Assembly: GCA_050486405.1 (NCBI GenBank)
Contig: JBJHDF010000004.1
Location: forward strand, 124,001-188,000
DNA: 64,000 nt
Reading direction: 5' to 3'
From: JBJHDF01 sp050486405
GTDB taxonomy: Bacteria > Pseudomonadota > Gammaproteobacteria > Pseudomonadales > Cellvibrionaceae
The notes below the pieces were generated by a model. That model was not told the origin of the DNA. It was given only the letters and a program-made list of their open reading frames with translations, and ran no database searches. Shown here piece by piece: positions 8,689 to 17,546 of the stretch; position 1 is the stretch's first letter, and every line of letters starts with the position of its first letter. The position numbers were made by a program, and so were the translations under genes.

Positions 8689-10515
8689 TTAATCGTCGAT
8701 ATGGGTGATACGGAACCAGTTGATATTCCAGCCGCCACTGGTCGCGGCTATGCCAAAGCCATGACTACCCGCAGACAACTGCACCTGGTGGGTCACCGTC
8801 ACCCACTGCTGCCAACCGCCAGTGGCCGGAAAGCTGACCGAGCCGTGGACCACGGCGCCACCAGCTTCCTCAAGACGCAGGCTGCCACCGCTGGACAGAC
8901 TCGCCACCCGATAGGCGATTTCATAGGTACCGCTGACCGGAATCTCAACCGGGGTGTCAACATAGGACAACCAATCGCCAGCGTCGATCCAGCCGACGTT
9001 GTAACCGCCGCCCACATCACTGGTAGGCTCTGTCTGGATACCACTCATGTAGCTGTAATTTTCCGCCTGTATCGTGGCAATCTCGCCAAGACCAGGACCG
9101 GGGCCGGGCCCCGCACCAGCCGGCTCAATGCCGATCCAGTTGAGATTCCAGCCACCGTTAACAGCGGCGATGGCAATGTCCTGTTCGCCGGCGGGCAACG
9201 CAACCTCATGGAATACCGTTGTCCAGGTTTGCCATCCCCCGGTTACCGGCAGTGAAAGGCTGCCATACTGCGGAAAGCCCCCGGCGGCTTCAAGCTGCAA
9301 CAACCCGGTGTCCTGGAGAGCCGCCACCCGGTAGCTGACCCGGTAGTTGCCGCCGGCGGGCACATTGATGCGGTAGGTCAGCCAGTCGCCGGCGTCGATC
9401 CAGCCCACGTTTAAGCCGCCACCCGTATCGCTGGTGGGTTCGGTTTGAATGCCGCTCATGGCGCAATAATTCTCGGCCACCAGGACGCCGGGGATCTGCA
9501 CCAGGTCGCATGCCGGTGGCGGCTCTGTGCCCCCGCCCAGCGGCGGCCAGTCCCGCACCAAATCCCTGACAAAGGCGCCGGAAGCGGTATAGTCGCCACT
9601 GCTCCAGCCACCATTGGGGTTGGCGCCCGGCACCAGCGCCGAGGCACCTTCGAGCTTGTCGTTCAGGGCCCAGTTGGCATGGCTGATATTGTTGTTGCGC
9701 AGAAAGTCCATCCAGGCGTAGGTTTCACTGTAGTCCACACCGCCGTCGCCGTCGGCATTGACCGTGCCCCACTCGGTGACAAACAACGCCAGCCCCTGGT
9801 TCAGGGCATACTGCGCCTTGTCCCTGAGAAACTGACCGTGGGTACCGGCATAGAAATGCAGGCTGTAGGCGATATTGTTGTAGCCGGTGATGGGGTCATT
9901 GGCAGCGGCATCCACATCCTGGGACCAGTTGGGCGTACCGACGACAATCAGGTTGGCGGGGTCGATGGCGCGAATGGCCGCGATAACCGTTTCCGAATAG
10001 GGTTTGAGGGTGTGACTCCAAGATACATTCAAGGGCTCATTGTAAATCTCGTAGATCACGTTGTTGTGATGCCCATACTCCTGGGCCATGAGTTGAAAGA
10101 ACTGCACCGCCTGCTGGGTGTGGTGCTCGGCGTGATGGCTGTGCCAGTCGATAATGACATACATGTCGTTGGCGATGGCCGCATCGACCACGGTTCTTAC
10201 CTTGGCCAGATTGCCGGCCGGATCATCGAGGTAGCCACCCGGGTCTTCGACGCCCATGGCGGCGCGGATCAGATTGGCGTTCCAATCGTTTCTTGCCGTG
10301 GCAACGGCACCCGGGGTATAGAATTTCTCGCCACCCCAGTTGTTGTTGCTCCAGAACAGGCTGGGGCCGGCGATACTGCCCGGCTGGCCACCAAACAGCA
10401 CCTGATTGCCCTGAACGGTGATCGGGGCAACCTGCGACATGGCGTGACCGGCCAAAAACAACAGCAGCGCGCCTGCTAAATGGACCAGAAATCTGGTCAA
10501 TGGAGAGTTTTTCAT
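8689..10515 (-). CDS. Secreted GH5 endoglucanase with two CBM6-like carbohydrate-binding modules
   Basis: Predicted extracellular beta-1,4-glucanase of 608 residues. A signal peptide (residues 1-28, ending near HAMSQ) precedes a glycoside hydrolase family 5 domain (about 30-325). The acid/base Glu is E160 in IYNEP and the nucleophile E248 in FVTEWGT; IIDWHSHHAEHH is typical of bacterial GH5 cellulases. A Pro/Gly linker leads to two similar modules (about 340-465 and 478-606), both opening with AENY...MSGIQTEPTSD and containing NVGWIDAGDWL, the CBM6 pattern. A GPGPGPG linker separates them. The start ATG at 10515 is chosen because it gives a clean signal peptide. The gene interrupts the usual lolB-ispE linkage. 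Confidence 0.92.
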   Translation of the reverse strand: MKNSPLTRFLVHLAGALLLFLAGHAMSQVAPITVQGNQVLFGGQPGSIAGPSLFWSNNNWGGEKFYTPGAVATARNDWNANLIRAAMGVEDPGGYLDDPAGNLAKVRTVVDAAIANDMYVIIDWHSHHAEHHTQQAVQFFQLMAQEYGHHNNVIYEIYNEPLNVSWSHTLKPYSETVIAAIRAIDPANLIVVGTPNWSQDVDAAANDPITGYNNIAYSLHFYAGTHGQFLRDKAQYALNQGLALFVTEWGTVNADGDGGVDYSETYAWMDFLRNNNISHANWALNDKLEGASALVPGANPNGGWSSGDYTASGAFVRDLVRDWPPLGGGTEPPPACDLVQIPGVLVAENYCAMSGIQTEPTSDTGGGLNVGWIDAGDWLTYRINVPAGGNYRVSYRVAALQDTGLLQLEAAGGFPQYGSLSLPVTGGWQTWTTVFHEVALPAGEQDIAIAAVNGGWNLNWIGIEPAGAGPGPGPGLGEIATIQAENYSYMSGIQTEPTSDVGGGYNVGWIDAGDWLSYVDTPVEIPVSGTYEIAYRVASLSSGGSLRLEEAGGAVVHGSVSFPATGGWQQWVTVTHQVQLSAGSHGFGIAATSGGWNINWFRITHIDD

Positions 10516-10641
10516 AGCGTTGGTCTCTATTCTAATAATTGCCTTGATAACTGCCCCCTGGGGAGGCAGCAACGCCCTATTAGAACGAACGCCACCCACC
10601 GCAAACCACCTACTTTGCGCGAGCGCCGAAAGTGGGCACCC

Positions 10642-10671
10642 TGGAGTCAGCCGCCGATAGAAAGCTATAAT
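10642..10671 (+). promoter_or_regulatory. Candidate ispE promoter giving a leaderless transcript
   Basis: A perfect -10 box TATAAT occupies 10666-10671, only six bases before the ispE ATG at 10678. A weak -35 (TGGAGT, 10642-10647) stands 18 bases upstream. Initiation would fall on or next to the start codon, and CCCCCC rather than a Shine-Dalgarno sequence precedes the ATG. A leaderless ispE mRNA is therefore plausible, but the start site is not proven. Confidence 0.45.
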
Positions 10672-10677
10672 CCCCCC

Positions 10678-11538
10678 ATGAACCGCACCCCTCTCACGCT
10701 GCTGTCTCCGGCCAAGCTCAATCTGTTCCTGCACATCACCGGCCGGCGAGCGGACGGTTACCACAACCTGCAAACCCTGTTTCAGTTGCTGGATTACGGC
10801 GACACCCTGCACTTTACCCCCCGCCCGGACAACACCATCACCCTGGAGCCGTCGCTGCCTGGCGTCGCCGCGGAGCACAACCTGATACTGCGCGCGGCGC
10901 GCCAACTCCAGCCGCTGGCGACCGGCGCTCCCGGGGTGGACATTCGCCTGGAAAAACGGCTGCCCCTGGGCGGCGGTCTCGGCGGTGGCAGCAGCAATGC
11001 GGCCACCGCCCTGGTGGCCCTGAATCACCTCTGGCAATGTGGGCAGTCGACCCGTCAACTCCAGGCACTGGGACTGTCCCTGGGCGCCGATGTACCGGTG
11101 TTTGTCCAGGGCCGCAGCGCCTGGGCCGAAGGGGTGGGCGAACAGCTCAGCCCCCTGTCCCTGCCGGATCGCTGGTACCTGGTTTTGACCCCGGATTGTC
11201 GGGTCTCAACGGCGGAAATTTTCGCCCACAAGGATTTGACAAGAGGCACCCCTGACATTACAGTAGCGGCCTTCCTGGAACAGGGTGGTCGAAATGACTG
11301 CCAAAACCTGGTGAGGCGGCTCTACCCCGCGGTTGACGAGGCCCTTGACTGGCTGTGTAAAACGGCCGGCAACGCCCGACTGACAGGCACCGGAGCCAGC
11401 GTCTTTGCCAGCTTCGACAGCGCCGAAGCCGCCCATCGGATACTGGCAAAAGCCCCGTCTCATCTGCCCGGTTTTACCGCCCGGGGGATAGACAGCTCAC
11501 CGGTACACCGGTTGCTCGAGCAACCACCAGGACACTGA
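10678..11538 (+). CDS. ispE: 4-diphosphocytidyl-2-C-methyl-D-erythritol kinase
   Basis: GHMP-family kinase that phosphorylates CDP-methylerythritol in the MEP route to isoprenoids. The 286-residue product begins with SPAKLNLFLHITGRRADGYH, whose Lys and Asp line the active site, and has the ATP-binding loop PLGGGLGGGSSNAA near residues 97-110. The C-terminal LTGTGASVF motif is intact. The ATG at 10678 is fixed by family alignment although it lacks a ribosome-binding site. tRNA-Gln and prs follow as in pseudomonads. Confidence 0.96.
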   Translation: MNRTPLTLLSPAKLNLFLHITGRRADGYHNLQTLFQLLDYGDTLHFTPRPDNTITLEPSLPGVAAEHNLILRAARQLQPLATGAPGVDIRLEKRLPLGGGLGGGSSNAATALVALNHLWQCGQSTRQLQALGLSLGADVPVFVQGRSAWAEGVGEQLSPLSLPDRWYLVLTPDCRVSTAEIFAHKDLTRGTPDITVAAFLEQGGRNDCQNLVRRLYPAVDEALDWLCKTAGNARLTGTGASVFASFDSAEAAHRILAKAPSHLPGFTARGIDSSPVHRLLEQPPGH

Positions 11539-11543
11539 ACCAC

Positions 11544-11618
11544 TGGGGCGTAGCCAAGCGGTAAGGCAGCGGGTTTTGATCCCGTCATGCGAAGGTTCGA
11601 ATCCTTCCGCCCCAGCCA
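11544..11618 (+). tRNA. tRNA-Gln (anticodon TTG)
   Basis: A full cloverleaf with CCA encoded. The acceptor stem TGGGGCG pairs with CGCCCCA, the D arm contains AAGCGGTAAGGC, the anticodon stem GCGGG/CCCGT holds the loop TTTTGAT with anticodon TTG, and the T arm reads GAAGGTTCGAATCCTTC. It lies between ispE and prs, the conserved position in pseudomonads. Confidence 0.97.
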
Positions 11619-11724
11619 TATTCCGATCTGTTGGCCCACGGGCCGGCTTCGCGCGCAGCCAGCGCTGTCGCAGCACCCGCCTGAAGCCCCAGACCAGAAT
11701 TGCAGCCCAGAAAAGGTACCCGAC

Positions 11725-12666
11725 GTGACAGAGCTGATGGTCTTTACCGGCAACGCCAATCCGGCGCTGGCGCAGGCAATCGTCGATCACTTGGGCCTCA
11801 CCCTGGGTGAAGCCTCGGTGGAAAAATTCTCCGACGGTGAGATCTGCGTCGAGCTGCTGTGCAATGTCCGCGGTCGCGACGTTTTTGTGGTCCAGCCCAC
11901 CTGCGCCCCCACCAACGACAATCTGATGGAACTGATGGTGATGGTGGACGCCCTGCGCCGGGCCTCCGCCGGGCGTATTACCGCGGTGGTGCCCTACTTC
12001 GGCTACGCCCGCCAGGATCGCCGGGTGCGCTCTGCCCGGGTGCCCATCACTGCCAAGGTGGTGGCCGATATGATGGTGGGCGCCGGCGTCGATCGGGTGC
12101 TGACGGTGGACCTGCACGCCGAACAGATCCAGGGCTTTTTCGACGTGCCGGTGGACAACGTCTACGGCTCGCCGGTGCTGCTGGAAGACATTGAGAAACA
12201 GCGCTTCAAGAATCTCGTGGTGGTGTCGCCGGATATCGGCGGCGTGGTGCGCGCCCGGGCTGTGGCCAAACAGCTGGGCATCGACCTGGCCATTATCGAC
12301 AAGCGGCGCCCCACCAACAACGTGGCGGAAATCATGAACATCATCGGCGAGGTGGAAGGTCGCACCTGTTTGCTGGTGGACGATATGGTGGACACCGCCG
12401 GCACCCTGTGTAACGCCGCCAAGGCCCTGAAAGCCGAAGGTGCGGTCAAGGTAGTGGCCTACTGTACCCACCCAGTCCTCTCGGGCAACGCCATCGAGAA
12501 CCTGAACAAATCGCAACTGGACGAGTTGGTGGTCACCGATTCGATTCCATTGAACGGCGCCGCCACCGAATGCCCGCGCATTCGCCAGTTGACACTGTCA
12601 AAAATGCTCGCCGAGGCCATGCGCCGGCTGAGCAACGAAGAATCCCTGAGCGCCATGTTTCGCTGA
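11725..12666 (+). CDS. prs: Ribose-phosphate pyrophosphokinase
   Basis: Makes PRPP from ribose-5-phosphate and ATP, feeding nucleotide, His and Trp synthesis. The 313-residue protein is strongly conserved: FSDGEICVEL near the N terminus, YFGYARQDRR for ATP binding, the PRPP signature VLVDDMVDTAGTL class (here LLVDDMVDTAGTL), and the SNEESLSAMF C terminus. The GTG at 11725 is preferred because AAAAGG lies 8 bases upstream; an ATG at 11737 is the alternative. An intrinsic terminator follows directly. Confidence 0.96.
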   Translation: MTELMVFTGNANPALAQAIVDHLGLTLGEASVEKFSDGEICVELLCNVRGRDVFVVQPTCAPTNDNLMELMVMVDALRRASAGRITAVVPYFGYARQDRRVRSARVPITAKVVADMMVGAGVDRVLTVDLHAEQIQGFFDVPVDNVYGSPVLLEDIEKQRFKNLVVVSPDIGGVVRARAVAKQLGIDLAIIDKRRPTNNVAEIMNIIGEVEGRTCLLVDDMVDTAGTLCNAAKALKAEGAVKVVAYCTHPVLSGNAIENLNKSQLDELVVTDSIPLNGAATECPRIRQLTLSKMLAEAMRRLSNEESLSAMFR

Positions 12667-12694
12667 TTGGCAAAACCTGGCGCTCGGACAAGTG

Positions 12695-12721
12695 GCCGCT
12701 TCATGGGAAGTGGCTTTTTTT
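12695..12721 (+). terminator. Intrinsic terminator after prs
   Basis: Stem GCCGCTTC (12695-12702) pairs with GAAGTGGC (12707-12714), one G-U pair included, and is followed by seven T (12715-12721). It lies in the 153-bp gap between prs and rplY, so rplY probably has its own promoter or receives read-through. Confidence 0.8.
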
Positions 12722-12819
12722 ATCTGTATCCGCAGCCTGATGAAAGCACGGAACAGAGACAACACCCAAGGGTAATTCTGGTCGCGGATTCCCGAGGGTA
12801 TAGCATTGAGGACCCAACC

Positions 12820-13467
12820 ATGTCTGAAGATTTTGTATTGCATGCCGAGGCCCGTGACGACAAGGGGAAAGGTGCGAGCCGCCGCCTGCGTCGTCTGGCC
12901 GGATTGGTGCCGGGTATTGTTTACGGCGGCACCAAAAAGCCCACCAGCATCAGCGTCAACCACAAGGACCTGCTGAAGCACCTGGAGAACGAAGCGTTCT
13001 TTTCGCACATTATCAGCCTGAACATCGGCGATAAGGCGGAAGACGTGATTCTCAAGGATCTGCAGCGCCACCCGGCCAAGCCGGTTGTGCTGCACGTGGA
13101 CTTTCTGCGGGTTTCCAAAACCAAGAAACTGCAGACCAGCGTACCGCTGCACTTCATCAACGAAGACACCTGTATCGGCGTCAAGCAGCAGGGCGGCAAT
13201 ATCGTGCACAGTATGGTGCAACTGGAAATCAGCTGTCTGCCCGGCGATCTGCCCGAGTACATCGAAGTGGATCTGGCCAACGCCAAAATCGGTGACATCC
13301 TGCACATCTCCGATCTGACCCTGCCCAAGGGCGTCACCTCGGTTGCCCTGAGCCACGGCGCGGACCACGACCTGCCGGTAGTGTCCGTGAACAAGCCCAA
13401 GGGTGCTTCCGCCGACGATGCAGACGGTGCCGAGGGCGAAGCCAAGGACGACAATCAGGAAAGCTGA
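12820..13467 (+). CDS. rplY: 50S ribosomal protein L25 (CTC-type, long form)
   Basis: Binds 5S rRNA in the large ribosomal subunit. The 215-residue protein is the long CTC-type L25: an N-terminal 5S-binding domain (KGASRRLRRLAGLVPGIVYGG) and a C-terminal beta domain with an acidic tail (GASADDADGAEGEAKDD). The ATG at 12820 is selected because GAGG lies 8-9 bases upstream and it matches the family N terminus. pth follows after 11 bp. Confidence 0.95.
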   Translation: MSEDFVLHAEARDDKGKGASRRLRRLAGLVPGIVYGGTKKPTSISVNHKDLLKHLENEAFFSHIISLNIGDKAEDVILKDLQRHPAKPVVLHVDFLRVSKTKKLQTSVPLHFINEDTCIGVKQQGGNIVHSMVQLEISCLPGDLPEYIEVDLANAKIGDILHISDLTLPKGVTSVALSHGADHDLPVVSVNKPKGASADDADGAEGEAKDDNQES

Positions 13468-13478
13468 TTGTCTTCCTG

Positions 13479-14075
13479 ATGGCGGCAAGCAACGATACGC
13501 CTCTGCAACTGATCGTGGGCCTGGGCAATCCGGGCCCCGAGTATCACCGGACCCGTCACAATGCCGGGGCCGACTTTGTGGCAGAACTGGCGCGCCGCGA
13601 GGGCGCCAGTCTCACCCCGGAAAACAAATTCTTCGGCCTCACCGGCCGCATTCACCTGCATGGCCAGGACCTGCGCCTGCTGATCCCCACCACCTTCATG
13701 AATCGCAGCGGTCAGGCCGTCGGCGCCGTGGCGCTGTTCTACAAGGTTCCCCCGGAGGCCATTCTGGTGGCCCACGACGAACTGGACCTGCCCCCCGGCG
13801 CGGCACGCCTGAAGCACGGCGGCGGCCACGGCGGTCACAACGGCCTGCGCGACACCATCCGCGCGCTGGGCAACAATGCCAACTTCAACCGCCTGCGCCT
13901 GGGCATAGGCCACCCCGGCTCCGCCGCCCAGGTGGTGGGCTATGTACTGAAAAAGGCACCTGCCGATGAACAACAACTTATCGACGACGCCATCGACCGC
14001 GCCGCCGACATACTTCCCATCGCCGCCAAAGGCGACTGGGCCGGCGCCATGAATCGGTTGCATACCAAGAGCTGA
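13479..14075 (+). CDS. pth: Peptidyl-tRNA hydrolase
   Basis: Cleaves the ester bond of peptidyl-tRNAs released prematurely from ribosomes. Full length at 198 residues. Seen are LIVGLGNPGPEYHRTRHNAG, with the catalytic His in RHNAG, the FMNRSGQAV motif, and the HDELDLPPGAARLKHGGGHGGHNGL substrate-binding region, split here as HDELDLPPG and GGGHGGHNGL. The ribosome-binding site is weak, so translation may be coupled to rplY, 11 bp upstream. Confidence 0.96.
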   Translation: MAASNDTPLQLIVGLGNPGPEYHRTRHNAGADFVAELARREGASLTPENKFFGLTGRIHLHGQDLRLLIPTTFMNRSGQAVGAVALFYKVPPEAILVAHDELDLPPGAARLKHGGGHGGHNGLRDTIRALGNNANFNRLRLGIGHPGSAAQVVGYVLKKAPADEQQLIDDAIDRAADILPIAAKGDWAGAMNRLHTKS

Positions 14076-14078
14076 TTG

Positions 14079-14879
14079 TCAGCCCTCGCCACTCAAGTCA
14101 AAAGTCCGCACAATCTCTTCAAACTCATCGTATTCCCGACCAGTATCAAAACGGCCATCGCCCGTGGTATCCAGACGATCGGACACCAGCAGTATGCCAT
14201 CGAAGGTCTGCTCCTTGACCGGCCGCCGGGTTTGCGGGTGTAAAAAGGTGACGCGATGCAAGGTGCCGTATCGATAGTCGATCAACCGGTTGAAGTGCCC
14301 GTCGCCGTTGGTGTCCACCTCTTCGCTGGCGATGGAACCGCGATGATAGCGCCAGCGACTTTCAAAATAGCCGTCAAAGCGCATATCCTCCTCGCCCCGA
14401 CTCACCAGGCCCTGGTGATCAAAGTACAGAATCAAGTCAACCTTGCCATCAAAGTTCCGGTCCTGCTCCATGCGCAGGGGACGACCGTTGACAAAAGTCC
14501 AGCGCTCATCCAGGCGACCGTCAAAGTTGTAATCCACCCCTTCATGGGTCACCGGTGTCTGGTAGTACCACAACATCAGCAGCGCTCCCACCGCAAAACC
14601 GCCCAGCGCCGACGTAAAGCTCGCCAATCCCCTGGCAGGCTTCTCTGATCCCGACTGCTGCGACTCGACCTGACGGGCATCCCAGTCGTCCATCAGTGCC
14701 TTGGCGGCCGGGTAGTCCCCCTCAGCCACCTTGATCCTCACCACCCCCATGGCCTGCAACTCCCCCGCGCCGCCCTGCAGGAATTCCCCCTCTATCTCCG
14801 CGTCTATGCCCTCCTGTCGCAGCATACCCACGATCATATGGGCTTCAAGGGTATTGGCGGCCTGGTAAAGTTCTCGCAT
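14079..14879 (-). CDS. DUF2007 membrane protein with EF-hand-like calcium-binding loops
   Basis: A 266-residue protein of unknown function. Residues 1-70 (LYQAANTLEAHMIVGMLRQEGI...) match the DUF2007 pattern of putative signalling domains. A single hydrophobic helix near 88-107 (LGGFAVGALLMLWYY) anchors it. The remainder carries at least four D-x-N/T-x-D-G-x-x-D/N loops (DYNFDGRLD, DRNFDGKVD, DTNGDGHFN, DTTGDGRFD), which suggests calcium binding, probably outside the cytoplasm. The ATG at 14879 has GGAG 7 bases upstream. It is convergent with pth (3 bp apart) and divergent from ychF. Confidence 0.75.
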   Translation of the reverse strand: MRELYQAANTLEAHMIVGMLRQEGIDAEIEGEFLQGGAGELQAMGVVRIKVAEGDYPAAKALMDDWDARQVESQQSGSEKPARGLASFTSALGGFAVGALLMLWYYQTPVTHEGVDYNFDGRLDERWTFVNGRPLRMEQDRNFDGKVDLILYFDHQGLVSRGEEDMRFDGYFESRWRYHRGSIASEEVDTNGDGHFNRLIDYRYGTLHRVTFLHPQTRRPVKEQTFDGILLVSDRLDTTGDGRFDTGREYDEFEEIVRTFDLSGEG

Positions 14880-14999
14880 GGCGATGCTCCTTTTTTTGTA
14901 AACCGCAAGGATAAAGGGCCAGGCGGCGGAGTTCCAGACAGAGACCCGCCCCTGTATAATCCCCGGCCTGTTATCCACCCACACCAAACGGACCAGATC

Positions 15000-16091
15000 A
15001 TGGGCTTCAACTGCGGCATCGTCGGCCTGCCCAACGTCGGCAAATCCACCCTGTTCAACGCCCTGACCAAGGCGGGCATTGGCGCGGAGAACTTTCCCTT
15101 CTGCACCATTGAGCCCAACGCCGGCGTGGTGGCCCTGCCCGACCCACGGCTGGACGCCCTGTCCGCCATCGTCAAACCGCAGAAGGTGATTCCCACCACC
15201 ATGGAGTTTGTCGATATCGCCGGACTGGTGGCCGGCGCCTCCAAGGGCGAGGGCCTGGGCAACAAGTTTCTGGCCAATATCCGCGAAACCGACGCCATCG
15301 CCCATGTGGTGCGCTGCTTTGAAGACGACAATGTGATTCACGTGGCCAACACCGTGGACCCGGCGGCGGATATCGAGGTGATCAACACCGAACTGGCCCT
15401 GGCGGATCTGGAAACCGTGGACAAGGCGCTGTTGCGCTACAGCAAAGCGGCCAAGGGCCAGGACAAGCACGCCATCGTCATGAAGGCTCTGCTGGAAAAA
15501 ATCCAGCCGCATCTGGATCAGGCCAAGCCGTTACGCTCCTTCGGTCTGGACAGCGATCAGATGCTGCAGTTGCGCGAACTGAACCTGCTCACGGTCAAGC
15601 CCACCATGTACATCGCCAACGTCAACGAAGACGGCTTTGACAAGAACCCGCACCTGGACCGGGTGCGCGCCATCGCCACCGAGGAAAACGCCGTGGTGGT
15701 GCCCATCTGCAACAAGCTGGAAGCGGAAATCGCCGAACTGGACGACGAAGAGAAGCTGGAGTTTCTGCAGGAAATGGGCATGGACGAACCGGGCCTGGAC
15801 CGGGTGATCCGTGCCGGCTATGAGTTATTGGGCCTGCACACCTACTTCACCGCCGGCGTCAAAGAAGTGCGCGCCTGGACCATCCCGGTGGGCGCCACCG
15901 CCCCCCAGGCAGCGGGCAAGATCCACACTGACTTTGAGAAAGGTTTTATCCGCGCCGAAGTGGTGGCCTACGACGACTTTATCGCCCACAAGGGCGAGCA
16001 GGGCGCCAAAGATGCCGGCAAATGGCGCCTGGAAGGCAAGGACTATGTGGTCCAGGACGGCGACGTGGTGCACTTTCGGTTTAACGTCTAG
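15000..16091 (+). CDS. ychF: Redox-regulated ribosome-associated ATPase YchF
   Basis: Obg-family P-loop protein that hydrolyses ATP rather than GTP and acts in translation and oxidative-stress responses. The 363 residues match the usual length exactly. Seen are the Walker A GLPNVGKST (residues 8-16), switch region FPFCTIEPNAG, G3 DIAGLVAGASKGEGLGN, the NVNE motif in place of NKxD (the basis of ATP preference), and the C-terminal TGS-like domain (HTDFEKGFIRAEVVAY). The pth-ychF pairing is conserved in gammaproteobacteria. Confidence 0.96.
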   Translation: MGFNCGIVGLPNVGKSTLFNALTKAGIGAENFPFCTIEPNAGVVALPDPRLDALSAIVKPQKVIPTTMEFVDIAGLVAGASKGEGLGNKFLANIRETDAIAHVVRCFEDDNVIHVANTVDPAADIEVINTELALADLETVDKALLRYSKAAKGQDKHAIVMKALLEKIQPHLDQAKPLRSFGLDSDQMLQLRELNLLTVKPTMYIANVNEDGFDKNPHLDRVRAIATEENAVVVPICNKLEAEIAELDDEEKLEFLQEMGMDEPGLDRVIRAGYELLGLHTYFTAGVKEVRAWTIPVGATAPQAAGKIHTDFEKGFIRAEVVAYDDFIAHKGEQGAKDAGKWRLEGKDYVVQDGDVVHFRFNV

Positions 16092-16124
16092 CGCCCCGGA
16101 CCACTCGGCTAACGCTGACTCGGG

Positions 16125-17513
16125 CTAAGGCAGTTCCCTCCAAGGTTCCGCCGCCTGATACGCTGCCAGCCGGCTTTGCAATACATCGGTGGACAAATCC
16201 AGCGCTTTCGCATCCGCCACGGCCTTATTCTGCCAGTTCACAGCGCCTTCAAAGTCACCATTCTCCGCAGCCACAGCGGCTGCGACCTGATAGTAACGCT
16301 GTCGGTCATACACTGATTCATCGACCCTCTGCCACAACTGGTCAGCCTCGGAGCCATTGCGAATATCCGGATCCGGGTGAGTGGACAGCAACCAGGCCAG
16401 ACGCAACTGCGCCGCTGCAAGCTTGTCACTGGCCCGCTCCAGCCAGTAGAGTGCCTTGCGCTCGTCCTTTTCAAAACGCGCCCCACTCAACAACTCCATG
16501 GCCAGCATGTACTGGGACTCCTCAACACCGTTGATGGCTGAACGGAGCAACCACTGGTGGCTGAGTTGAGAGTCCGCCCGGCACTCGTTGCCATACAGTA
16601 AGTTTCTGCCCAGGAAAAATCCAGCCGGGTGAAAGTCCTGTTTGGCGGCGGCGAGATACCACTGGTTGACGTTATCGTCCGGTTCAAACCTGGGATCGTA
16701 AGATCGCGCCGCGCTGAGCATGTAAGCGTAGACATACTGGTCTTGCCCCGCTCCGTCTTCGGCCTTGGCTCTGAGGCGACGCATGTACCTGCGGACCATC
16801 AGGTTTCTGTCACCGTCCTGGGCGTTGTCCATACGAAATATGAAGCGGGTCACTACCCCATAGACTGGAACGGATTGCCCGTCAACCTGTTCGGGCTCGA
16901 ACTGAAATTGGCGCAGTGCCTCCAGTGAAACTTCCTTCATGGCATCGTTGCTGCTGTAAAGCGGGCGGTGATCAGCCGTGGTGCCATCCTTTTCAATGGT
17001 AAAGAGAATGTCCACCCAACCCTCGCGACCCTGCCTGGCCGAACGCCGAGGATACTCCGGTGCAACCGTCCTGATAACTTTAGGCCTGACCAAACCGACA
17101 TCCGAACCGACAAACTCTGGCGTCATATGTTCAAGTAGAGCCTGGTCGCCATAGCGTTGCAACAGCGCCTGGAACGCGGCTTCGGCTTCCGGGTGTTGCT
17201 CCTCGGGTATGGCCTCCAACACCCTCTGATCCAGGCCCTGCTCGGCATAGCCTTCGTCCTGGGCCGCCAGCGCCAGCCAGGCGTAGGCCTGCACCAAATC
17301 GCGCGAGACGTGATCGCCCTGAATATACATGGCGCCAAGGTTGTGCTGGGCCAGATGGTCTCCCACCCGAGCCGCCTGGAGAAACTCCCTGTAGGCCTGC
17401 TCCATGGCGCCTTCGCTATGGTACTGCAAGCCCAACTGGGTATCCGCACTGACACTGCAACAGGCACAGAGGCCAATCAGCAGTATTCCAAATTTTCTCA
17501 GCATAATGCTCAC
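16125..17513 (-). CDS. Secreted SEL1-repeat protein with TonB C-terminal-like domain
   Basis: A 462-residue exported protein. Residues 1-24 form a signal peptide (KFGILLIGLCACCSVSA). Next come SEL1/TPR-type repeats (AYREFLQAARVGDHLAQHNLGAMYIQGDHV), then a TonB C-terminal domain around residues 140-230 (VRPKVIRTVAPEYPRRSARQ, EGWVDILFTIEKDGTTAD), then more SEL1-like repeats to the end. No membrane anchor or Pro-rich spacer precedes the TonB domain, so it is not a classical energy transducer and may instead bind a TonB-type or outer-membrane partner. Only its own codon context supports the start. Confidence 0.7.
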   Translation of the reverse strand: MSIMLRKFGILLIGLCACCSVSADTQLGLQYHSEGAMEQAYREFLQAARVGDHLAQHNLGAMYIQGDHVSRDLVQAYAWLALAAQDEGYAEQGLDQRVLEAIPEEQHPEAEAAFQALLQRYGDQALLEHMTPEFVGSDVGLVRPKVIRTVAPEYPRRSARQGREGWVDILFTIEKDGTTADHRPLYSSNDAMKEVSLEALRQFQFEPEQVDGQSVPVYGVVTRFIFRMDNAQDGDRNLMVRRYMRRLRAKAEDGAGQDQYVYAYMLSAARSYDPRFEPDDNVNQWYLAAAKQDFHPAGFFLGRNLLYGNECRADSQLSHQWLLRSAINGVEESQYMLAMELLSGARFEKDERKALYWLERASDKLAAAQLRLAWLLSTHPDPDIRNGSEADQLWQRVDESVYDRQRYYQVAAAVAAENGDFEGAVNWQNKAVADAKALDLSTDVLQSRLAAYQAAEPWRELP

Positions 17514-17546
17514 TCCCTGTCGTTGTTGATGGCGGCCATACGCGCC

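Noticed and set aside
8689..11058. 789-residue cellulase start at 11058
   Set aside because: It would run antisense through the ispE start and bury the signal peptide; the ATG at 10515 is natural.
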